A stretch of 64,000 bases of DNA from Cephalotus follicularis (lineage: Eukaryota > Streptophyta > Magnoliopsida > Oxalidales > Cephalotaceae): positions 62,001 to 126,000 of the forward strand of contig BDDD01001586.1 of assembly GCA_001972305.1 (NCBI GenBank), in the 5' to 3' direction. This document shows, piece by piece, positions 54,848 through 64,000 of this stretch. Each line of letters begins with the position of its first letter. Position 1 is the first letter of the stretch. The notes under the pieces are model-generated. The model was not told the origin of the DNA. It saw only the letters and a list, made by a program, of their open reading frames with translations, and made no database searches. The translations under genes and the position numbers were made by a program.

Positions 54848-57285
54848 TGTAACACCCCTGAATGGTGAGAGTGCTTACAGAACATAAAACAGATCTTATA
54901 AAAAACTTAATAGAACTTATCCGAAGCTTAACAAAACATATGCTTAATTTTATTCAAATACGTGGTGGTTCAATACTGAAATCAAAACAACATAATCCAA
55001 GTATCAAAACAAAATTTCCCAAAATCCAAATACTGTTTCCAAAATACTGGTCTACACATGACCATCAAATAACAGAAACACAAAAGTACCAAACAACATA
55101 AGATCCTTAGACATAGGGTGACACCTCTCATCACACATTCCCCCGATACTCCTGATAACCTGCCGCCTGGAAACAAAAATGTGGCTAAGAAAACCTCAGT
55201 ACGGAAAAAGGAATGTAAAACAGTAAACGGTAAACAAATATCTAAACTTTAAAATAAAAAAAAATAGCATGGTTAAATATTCTTTATAATGTAAAACAGA
55301 ATATTTAAATAAAACAGTTATAAAATCTTCATAACTTTCCGAATAACATAGTATCATAATTTTCCAAATAATATAAATTCATAATTCATAACTTTATCCG
55401 ATTTCATAATTCTATACAGAGATCTGATATACATATATATAAGTGCAAGGGGTTCGCGAGGCCCACATGCCAAACGGAACGACGTGTACGGCACTACACA
55501 ATCAATTCCCAAAATATGAATCCGATAATAACTAGAGTCAACTCATACGCCTCAACCTGATCAATACCCTACCCTCAGGATATATATAAAAAGAGACGCC
55601 GTAGACCAATCACACCGCCACGGTAACTGTTATGTCCCCCGTGCCAAAGAACATGCCTATGAGACCTGATAGGCAAGTTTTTCTCTATATGTCATTATTT
55701 CAAAATATTGTTTTATTCCAAAACAATTTAAAACATAAACAGATTTTCTGAACATTTTTCGAACATATCATATCATATCATATCATAAGATCAACATACT
55801 TCCAAAAGCGAAAGTCATGTCCGACTAAATCAAATCAGCATACTTCCTAAAGTGAAAGTCATACTCGTTTAACATACTTCGATAGTGAAAGTCATGTTCA
55901 TTTAGTAAAAAATCAGCATACTTTCGAAGGTGAAAGTCATACCCGTTTAATTAACATACTTTCGATAGTGAAAATCATGCTCAATTTATAAAATTAGTAA
56001 TATTTAACTTTATTCATAAAGTAATAAAACATATTTTATAAAACCGAAATAAATATCCGATAACGAAAATCCGTACATATTCATGAACCAAAGGAGTATC
56101 AAATAACGAAGAGTCCATACTAAAAGCAATATTGAATCCATTTCAATAAAACCAGAGAATAGCCAAGAACGAGAAATATCCGTACCTTAGCCGTTTAAAA
56201 CCCAACAACAATAAGAACGAATCAAGGACACGTACAGAATCACCCTAATGTCACAACAAAAGCTTTGGAAACCCTAACAGATCATTCCAATTTAAAATAT
56301 CACAAACCGACGCTAAAATACAAATTGACAGAGGAAAGCGTCGATGTTTGTGTGTAAAGCGTCGGAGCTTGAAAAGAAAGCGTCGGCGCTTATACAAACA
56401 TTAACACAAAGCGTCGACCGAAAACATTACAAAACACTACGAAAGCGTCGACGCTCAAACTAAAGAGTCAACGGTTAAGAACTTAAGCGTCGTTATGAAC
56501 AACAAAACAATCTACACTTAGAACCCATGCAAGAGTAAAACAGTTATGTACACATGCATAAGCGTCGACGGTTAAATCGAAAGAGTCGGCGCTTAATGTT
56601 GAAACATGAAAACCAGTGGCAGTATAAACATAGTTTATATACAATAATCCCGTTTTCTTCATACAAATCTTAAAACACTGGTATTTAGATTATAAAACAT
56701 GGCTCTTATGATAGAAAATATCAGTATAACATTTGTAATGCAATCGCATGTCGGTTACAGGTTACTTATATCAAATAAAACTTGTTTTCTGGCATCGCAC
56801 ATTCACAACAGTTTTTATGAATCAATCGACAAGTTACGAACAATATAATGACTTATATTCAATAAAAATAGTAACATATGATCATAACAAAACCAGTAAA
56901 ATGACATACCTCCTGATGACAGTGCGAAAAGGTGATGAAAATGTGTAAGCAAAATGATTGTTCTGCTTTCGTAAAGAATGCAGAAGATGGTTTATAAAAC
57001 GTGCAAGTGGTGGAGTTTTAAAAGTGATGAAGCCGTGTGTTTTCAAAATGGTAGAAATGGTGAGTTAAAGACCTTTCCATATGTGTGAAATGCGTTTGAT
57101 AAAGTAGGAAAATCGGATAACCAAAATAGGGAAATAATCCCTCTTTCCAAAAACAAAACCACCTTCCAAAACAAATATGGAAGACGACTAAAGCGTCACG
57201 GGTTAAGAATACGTGTCAGCGCTTAACTCTTAAATCGTCGACGACTATCACAAGGCGTGAGTGCTTTACCTACTTATCAAAACAA
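54848..57285 (-). mobile_element. 3' LTR of Tekay element B, start truncated
   Basis: Ends (plus strand) TGTAACACCCCTG at 54848, same family as element A's LTRs (CGTGGTGGT, GACGCCGTAGACC, CACACCGCCACGGTA shared). About 160 bp of the LTR start, the polypurine tract and the end of pol are deleted at about 57285. Confidence 0.85.
56335..56600. repeat. Phased palindrome array in LTR B
   Basis: First cores at 56341, 56362 and 56383 (21 bp apart), then GCGTCGACCG, GCGTCGACGCTC, GAGTCAACGG, GCGTCGTTATG, GCGTCGACGGTTA and GAGTCGGCGCTTA. A smaller group lies at 57190-57265. Confidence 0.85.
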
Positions 57286-58290
57286 GACCTTAACAAAAGG
57301 AATGGTCTTGCTTCTTGTAACCCGTTCCTATCTATCCAGAATACCCTCATCCTCCTCATCACAAGACAAATCCTCCCGGATCTTGTCCAAAGGATAGTGA
57401 ACTACGTGAAGGGGATGGTATTGATAACCCCTTAGCATAGACACATGGAACACATTATGGACATGAGACAACTGTGGAGGCAAAGCTAACCGATAAGCAA
57501 CCGTTCCAACCTTTTCCAGAACTTCAAAGGGTCCTATAAACCGCGGACTCAACTTCCCTTTCATCCCAAAATGACAGACTCCTTTCCATGGTGAAACCTT
57601 CAGAAACACATGTTCACCTGCTTTAAATTCCAAGTCCCTCCGATGTTTATCCGCATAACTTTTCTGTCAGGATTAAGCTGCCTTCAATCCTTCCCTTGCT
57701 ATTGCCACTTTCTCAGTAGTGATCTAAACTAGCTCGGGTCCCTCAATAACTCTTTCTCCTACCTCATCCCAATATGTCAGAGCTCGACACTTCCTACCAT
57801 ACAAGGCCTCTAACGGAGCCATCCGAATACTAGCATGCCAACTGTTATTATATGCAAACTCCACCAAACTCAAATACTCATCCCAGTTTCCAGTCCATTC
57901 TAAAGCACAAGACCTCAGTATGTGCTCCAAAGTCTGGATGGTCCTCTCAGACTACCCATCCGTCTGTGGGTGGAAAGCTATACTGTAATTGAGCCGCGTG
58001 CCCCACGCCTTCTGGAATCCTTTCCAGAATCTAGAAGTGAAATGGGGATCCCTATCCGATTAAATGGATACAGGTGTCCTATGAAGTCTCACTATCTCCT
58101 ACTCGAATACCTCTGCCAATCGGTCCACAAAGAAGTCCTCTCGAATAGCCAAAAAGTGAGCCGATTTGGTCAATCGATCCACCACTACCCAAATGGCATC
58201 ATTCCTCCTGAATGTTCTTGGCAAGCCAGTAACAAAATCCATAGCTATTCTCTCCCATTTCCAAACTGGAATCTCCAAGGGCTGCAATAA
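57286..58290 (-). pseudogene. Tekay B integrase, chromodomain lost
   Basis: [20 protein letters not shown] and [20 protein letters not shown] (core), MEHILRSCALEWTGNWDEYL and [20 protein letters not shown], then [16 protein letters not shown]-like and [22 protein letters not shown] at 57726-57724 (ELV*ITT) and 57330-57328 (DR*ERV); element A keeps Gln at both. The frame is cut just after KTIPFVK-like sequence, so the chromodomain is missing. Confidence 0.88.
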
Positions 58291-58299
58291 CCCACTAGC

Positions 58300-60536
58300 T
58301 CACTGATGTTCGATCTTGACCTTCTGACAGACCAAACACTTCCCAACAAACTTCGTTACATCCCTCTTCATTCCAATCCACCAGAAATTCTTCTTCAAGT
58401 CTCTGTACATCTTAGTAGAACCAGGATGTATATAGAACGGAGAGTTGTGTGCCTCTGACAAAACTGCCTCTCTGATAATAGGATCAGCCGGCACACATAC
58501 CGTTTCCCCAACTATATAACTCCATGACCATCCACACGGAACTGCGACTGCTTACCTTTATCCACATTCTGGACTAAGGCCTATAAATCACCATCATCAC
58601 TATGAGCCGCCTTAATCTGAGATATGAGTGTAGGTTCAATATTCATACCAGCAACAAAGCCTCCAGATTCCCGAACAAACAAGTTCAAATCCAATCGCTC
58701 CATATCTGATATCAACTGCGGTTGAGTAAGCAAAGCCGCTACACTCCCAGAACTCTTCCTTCTAAGAGCATCAACTACCACATTAGCCTTACCAGGGTGG
58801 TACTGAATATTCACATCGTAATCCTTCAGAAGCTCCAACCACCTTCTCTGACGCATGTTCAGCTCCTTATGGGTGGAAATATACTTGAGACTCTCGTGAT
58901 TGGTGAAAATGTCACAAGTTTCTCTGTACAAATAATGCCTCTAGATCTTCAATGCAAAAACCACCGCTGCTAACTCAAGGTCATATGTAGGATAATTCAT
59001 CTCATAAGGTTTAAGCTGTCTCGAAGCATAAGCTATGACATGACCATGCTGCATCAGTACACAACCCAAACCCTTCTTGGAAGCATCACTATATATCTGG
59101 TAACCACCTGACCCAGACGGAAAACAAAGAATTGGTGCAGACACAAGTCCATTCTTCAACTTCTCAAAGCTTGCCTCTTGCTCTTCATTCCACACAAATT
59201 TGGCTCCCTTTCTCATAAGCTGCGTCAATGGCAAAGCTATCGAGGAAAATCCTTCCATGAACCGCCTATAGTAACCAGCCAAACCCAAAAAGCTTCTCAC
59301 CTCCGTCACTGTAGTAGGTCTCGACCATTTAGTAATAGCCTCAACCTCGGCAGGATCCACACTGATACCTTCTGCCATAACCACATGGCCCAAGAATGCC
59401 ACCTGCTCCAACCAAAACTCACATTTTGAAAACTTTGCATATAGCTGATTCTCCCTCAAAATCCCCAGCACTATACGAAGCTGATCTTCATGTTCCTCCT
59501 TCAACTTTGAGTACACAAGGATATTATCAATAAACACAATTACAAACCGATCCAAGAACTCATGAAACAATTAATCAAATCCATGAAGACCGCTGGCACA
59601 TTGGTAAGTCCGAACGGCATCACCAAAAACTCATAATGCCCGTACCGAGTGCGGAAAGCAGTCTTGAGTATGTCTTAATCCCTTACCCATAGCTGATGAT
59701 ATCCAGACCTCAAATCTATCTTAGAAAAATACCGTGCACCTTGGAGTTGATCAAATAGGTCATCAATCCTAGGCAAAGGGTATTTTTTCCTGATAGTAAT
59801 CTGATTCAGCTCCCTGTGGTCTATGCACAGCCTCATAGAACCGTCCTTCTCCTTCAAAAACAGAATCGGAGCACCCCATGGTAAAATACTCGGCCGGATC
59901 AAACCCTGATCCAACAATTCTTGCAACCGCTCCTTCAGTTCTTGCAACTCTAGCGGTGCCATCCTATATGGTACTTTGGATATAGGTCTCGCTCCATGAA
60001 TGAGCTCGATGGCAAACTGCACTTCCCGTTGCGGTGGCAATCCCGGTAACTCCTCCGAAAACACATCTCGAAACTCTCTAACAACAAGATAGTCCTCAAG
60101 GCGAGGCTCATCCTTACAGACATCCTTTACAATAGCAAAGAATCCCGTAGGGCCCTTAGCAACCAATTTCTGAGCCTTCAATACAGAAATAATCTTGACC
60201 TCCTTCGTCAGTCATGAACCCTGATAAATAAAATTAGGTCGATCTACATTCCCAAACAAAATCCTCCTAGCGTGCAATCAATCGTGGCACGATGACGATC
60301 TAACCAATCCATGCCAAGAATCATGTCGAAGTCATGCATATTAATCGAGAGAAGGTCCGCCTCACGAACTGTATCATCAAAAGAAACAGGGAAAACAACT
60401 AAAATACTCAGATATCACAATAGATGTCCCCATAGGGGTCAAAAGAACGAGAACTGGATCCAGAGACTGATATGGCACCCCAAGATGCCGAGCAAAAGAC
60501 CTCGAAACTACAGAATAAGTCGATCCAGTATCATAC
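58300..60536 (-). pseudogene. Tekay B protease, RT, RNase H and integrase zinc finger, broken
   Basis: From right to left: protease remnant to 60536; RT start ([55 protein letters not shown]); palm with FIDN ([14 protein letters not shown]), where the second catalytic Asp is Asn; connection [12 protein letters not shown]; RNase [21 protein letters not shown]; and zinc finger [19 protein letters not shown] with CLVCQKVKI. Frameshifts near 59670, 59575, 58935 and 58500. Ends where copia E was inserted in the protease. Confidence 0.9.
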
Positions 60537-60940
60537 TGTTGGAAACCTGGCAAGGGTGAATAATTTTAATTTTTCAAAAACACCAAGACTGAAAGTCATG
60601 GTCCACACTTACATCTTAGTACCAAATAGAAAAGCCTAGGATCTCCGTTTAATTAACAATCAAACTAAAACAAGAAAAAGCATGAACAAAAAAATAAACC
60701 TAACATAAGTCGGTAAAGATAAAAGTAAGAGCGAAGCAATCATACCAACGTTGGAGGCTCCACCACTTTGCTGCTACACGCTTGCAGGAGCAAAAACCGG
60801 TCACCGGTAACACCGCCAGATTTCGGGCAGTCCACGTTTGGTCCGATCTTGACATCAACGGACTCGAAAAAGATTACTCAACCCCAATTTGGAGGAGACT
60901 AGCCCCGAACCGTGCCGGAACACGACGGCCGGAGGTAGAA

Positions 60941-60966
60941 ACTCACTGAGTTTAGACTCAGTGAGT
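60941..60966. repeat. Perfect 11-bp hairpin
   Basis: ACTCACTGAGT, loop TTAG, ACTCAGTGAGT. Further GTTGACTCAC or GAGTCAC/GTCAACTCACC copies follow at about 60972, 61074, 61085 and 61221. Confidence 0.85.
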
Positions 60967-61640
60967 CTTGGTCAACTCACCATTGATCGGCCTTGACATA
61001 TGTGGACGTCAACACCCCCACGAACACGCTGGTGGCCAAGACTCGGCCTGGAACGCAGAGAACGGGTGACGGCGAGTCACGGGGTTGACTCACGGTTCGT
61101 CATCAGCGGAGCAGAGCCACCAAACGGCTCAGGGTCACCAGCCCGACACACCCCAACCCAAGACTGACCGTGACTCGGTGCGGAATGCCAAGTCACAGCA
61201 GCCCGACGTGTCAACTCGCCCAGTTGACTCACCACGCACAAACGCCGGCCAAGCAGTGCTGGTAACACCTAGTCTATGGTCAGAATAGGTAGAGCCATGA
61301 AGGCTCCACCCACTGAGACCAACTATGGTGGAAAAGAGATGCCGGAGCAAGCAGCGGCAGCAGAAACGCGATTCTGCCGCCAAAGAGAAACAGGGAGAAA
61401 GAGGGAGAAACGGGAGATAGGGAGGGAAGGAGGCATACCAGGGAGGATGTATGCCACAAAATCGGCCACCGGCGCGAAGCGTCGGTCATCTTCCTCGGCC
61501 GAACAGTGTCCCTGTGCTGTGCGCACGCGTAGCGCGCTTCTGCCTCGCCCAAAACGCATGGGAGAGATAATAAAATGGGAGAGGGTGTGAGATAGATTAA
61601 GTAAAAAAAAAACTTTTGACTTAATTGACTTAATTAAAAT

Positions 61641-61643
<3 letters not shown>

Positions 61644-61671
<28 letters not shown>
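61644..61671 (+). repeat. (TC)n microsatellite
   Basis: Run of about 14 TC units in a region of TTAATTAAAATTAAG repeats (61600-61830), inside LTR E. Confidence 0.95.
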
Positions 61672-63090
61672 TAATTAAAATCTCTTTCAAAAAATAATTT
61701 GTTTTTCCCACATGTTTAAAAATTCTCTCAATTAATGAAACATGTTTCTCTCTCTTATGATTTAATTAAAGTCTCTCACTTTAAATAATTAAAGACCCTC
61801 TCTTTAATTAATTTAATTAAAATTAAATCATGCACCGGCTTTAAAATCTCTTTATATATCAAGATGACAATTAGCGGAATGAAAAATAAACCACTAATGT
61901 CAAAATAATATATACTAGTTAAAAACTAGATTTACCACCAAGGGAGCATATGTGCAGCATGCGTCACTTTTCCAATAATCGGGCGGGACCCGAAAGCCCG
62001 GTGGATTTCTGGTACGATGATAGATTTCTCAAAACATCCCGAAGTTCTGGTACGACTATCCAGCTAATAGCCCCGGTGTGATCTATAATCACTCTTGGAT
62101 CAGCAGTCCAAAAAGTACCACGTCTATCATTCGTTAACCGGTTCCCCAGTACTTTATCACTGTCATTGGTTTGCATGCCATGTATCCTTCGTCATTTCGG
62201 CTCTGACCACGGACAAGGGTTTGGATAAATGTCACCCCTAGGAATAACCGCGATATCTATAATTCTATGAACGCACTGAGACTATGGGAGATATCCCCGG
62301 AAACCTCTCGTTCCCAATCTCCCAGTGCCTGGCCAGGACTTTAAGTCTTCAATGGTCACAGATGTTATAGAGCCTATAACCCTCAACCCAGGTGTGATGA
62401 TCCCATCTTGTGCATTCGCCCACACATCTCAATGCAGCTCCCACAAGGCCCAAAGACAACCCTTTTGCCAGCACGTGGCTAGTGCTAGGGAAGGCAGAAA
62501 TCAAAGCCAAGTAGTTGCTACACAATGTATGCCAGCCGCTCAGGTCTAACGATACAACGTAAATCACGTATGATCTACTAGTCACCTTTGACTAAGCACT
62601 ACCGCGACAATAGGAACTCTATTGACAGAGGTGTTGACTCTCCAAATAGATAACCTATGGTGGGTCGGTTCAGTGTCGTGCCTCTGCCCGCACCCCGCAT
62701 CAGCTTTAGGGTAAAACCCAAAGGGCAATGAGATGATCCATCCTCCTTTCCCATTCGGAGCAAGCATAATACGACAAGTCTTTGCGGTTCATCAATTGCC
62801 CTAAGAGAGTGAACCTATGACTTGGAACTTTTGTCACAAGGGAGTAAGGATCTCATTCTCATAACCTCTCAGGCACGAGATCCAACCCTTTACGGACAGG
62901 GCGCTATATGTGTATTCTATTGACATGGTGATCAACTGATCCGTAGAGATGGTATGGGATAATACATATAGCCAGATGCCAATCTTTTATTTAAAATGCA
63001 CAATAAGACATGAATGGAACTAAGAATGTAGGATTCAAGATGGTTTCATATGTCAACAACATATTTCTGCAGCCTTACCCAAATCTAACA

Positions 63091-63112
63091 ATCTCCCACT
63101 TGGCCCTCCAGC
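63091..63112 (-). other. Polypurine tract of copia E
   Basis: Minus strand GGAGGGCCAAGTGGGAGAT before the LTR start. Confidence 0.8.
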
Positions 63113-64000
63113 CATGAAGACCTCCAGCCTAAGCATATCGCACTCTAGAACTGCTCATGGCCTTGGTCAGTGGGTCTGTTAAGTTCGCTTCTCACACGAC
63201 TCTCTCTATGGTGAAATCTAGTCTCATGACGTCTCCTATATTTCCTCAATAACATCTCTCTTGAGACGTTATATTCATCTATGATCTCCATGATCAAATG
63301 ATACCATTGTTGTATTTGTTTGGGTGGTAATGAGACCCGGGTTCCAATGTTTGTGCAAAGCCCCATCGTCGTCCCTATGCTGCACAACTGGACAACGTTG
63401 GAAGGAACCTCATAAAGTTCCACAATGAACATCCGCAGCCAAACAGCTACCATAACCGGTATCACAGGTTGCACATACTTTTATTCTCTGGTGAAGTCTG
63501 CAGTCCTCGACTGCCACAAACTCCTCCCACTCATACAACACTTCCATTCAGGATCAACACATATCCTAAAATGAATTTGTGATAATCTAGATCACAATTG
63601 AAACTAGAGTTAACCCAACTCTTACGTCTCAATTTACTATATTCTCCATGTGTCAAGAAATAATCCCGAGTCTTTCACATGCATTATATCCTCTTGACTA
63701 TGTCCATATTTCTTTTACAGGGACTGGACTGAAATCGACTAGCCAGACCCTTAGGCATATTGACATCAGGCTCAGTACAAAGTATGGCATACATGATGGA
63801 GCCTATTGCCGAAGCATAAGGGTGTCTATTCATGTGTGTCCTCTCCTCATAAATCTTAGAAGACATCCTTTTGGAAAGGTGAATTCCTTGGCTAATTGGC
63901 AATAAGCCATATATGGAATTCGTTCCATGCCATTTCAGCACTCTGGTGATGTACTGGCTTTGGGAAAGTTTAAGCAATCTACTTGATCTACTCTTTAGAT
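63113..64000 (-). pseudogene. Copia E reverse transcriptase end and RNase H, broken, runs off right edge
   Basis: 63977-63684: MLKLSQSQYITRVLKW, GIHLSKRMSSKIYEERTHMN and PYASAIGSIMYAILCTEPDV, the C-terminal RT/RNase H junction of copia. 63474-63145 holds the end of RNase H (KYHLI-like QQWYHLIMEIIDE, then NRPTDQGHEQF for the usual DPLTKA). Frames are shifted and partly deleted. The rest of the element lies to the right. Confidence 0.82.

Larger units (their letters stand above)
60537..63090 (-). mobile_element. 3' LTR of copia element E
   Basis: On the minus strand TGTTAGATTTGGG at 63090 to GGTTTCCAACA at 60537; 2,554 bp. It follows a polypurine tract and copia pol, and shares ordered blocks with the LTR of copia C. 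Inserted in the protease of element B (flank CATAC at 60532-60536). Contains a (TC) tract and TGACTCA-type repeats. Confidence 0.82.

Noticed and set aside
61276-61590. Frames of 80-104 codons in both strands of the copia E LTR
   Set aside because: Inside an LTR defined by ends and polypurine tract; GC-rich stretch gives long chance frames.

Overview
This is a eudicot-type plant nuclear window: one spliced host gene with canonical GT-AG introns, surrounded and invaded by nested LTR retrotransposons (Ty1-copia, chromodomain Ty3-gypsy of Del/Tekay type, and Tat/Retand-type gypsy). Almost every long reading frame outside the host gene is retrotransposon coding sequence, mostly broken. I cannot name the species. 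No tRNA, rRNA or CRISPR array was recognised.

Layout. 1-2438 is the right end of a plus-oriented Tat/Retand-like gypsy element: an antisense extra ORF (966 to the left edge) with its own TATA box, then a 3' LTR. 2744-30350 is the host gene, a CNNM/DUF21-CBS membrane protein. Thirteen exons join without a break into 493 codons. Intron 7 (5176-29026) is 23.9 kb long because it holds a long-TIR, Mutator-like insertion (5882-28497, 9-bp near-perfect target duplication). That insertion is filled by a minus-strand copia (6195-12958), a minus-strand Tekay element A (12959-26815), three solo LTRs nested in these, and Tat gag fragments.

30351-32066 is the 3' flank. From 32067 a plus-strand copia C starts (LTR 32067-39018, PBS at 39019, gag from 51530). 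It is broken by solo LTRs (32512-37391, itself holding 33963-36490; 40285-51001; 51684-53961). A two-LTR element D (42379-50878) sits inside the 40285-51001 LTR, and a second Tekay element B (54848-60536, minus) lies in the copia protease region. A minus-strand copia E (LTR 60537-63090, pol to the right edge) interrupts element B.

The most unusual signal is shared by nearly all the Tekay LTRs, by the leader of copia C, and by a stretch beside the right TIR. It is an array of short palindromes with a TCGA-like core (variants AAGCGTCGACGCTT, GGCAGTCGACTGCC, AAAGACATCGATGTCTTT). Their centres recur every 20-21 bp, two helical turns. The same motif and spacing in two retrotransposon superfamilies suggests a common cis-acting function. 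A second signal is that in-frame stops in these elements are mostly TAG at former CAG/CTGG sites, the footprint expected from CHG methylation and deamination.
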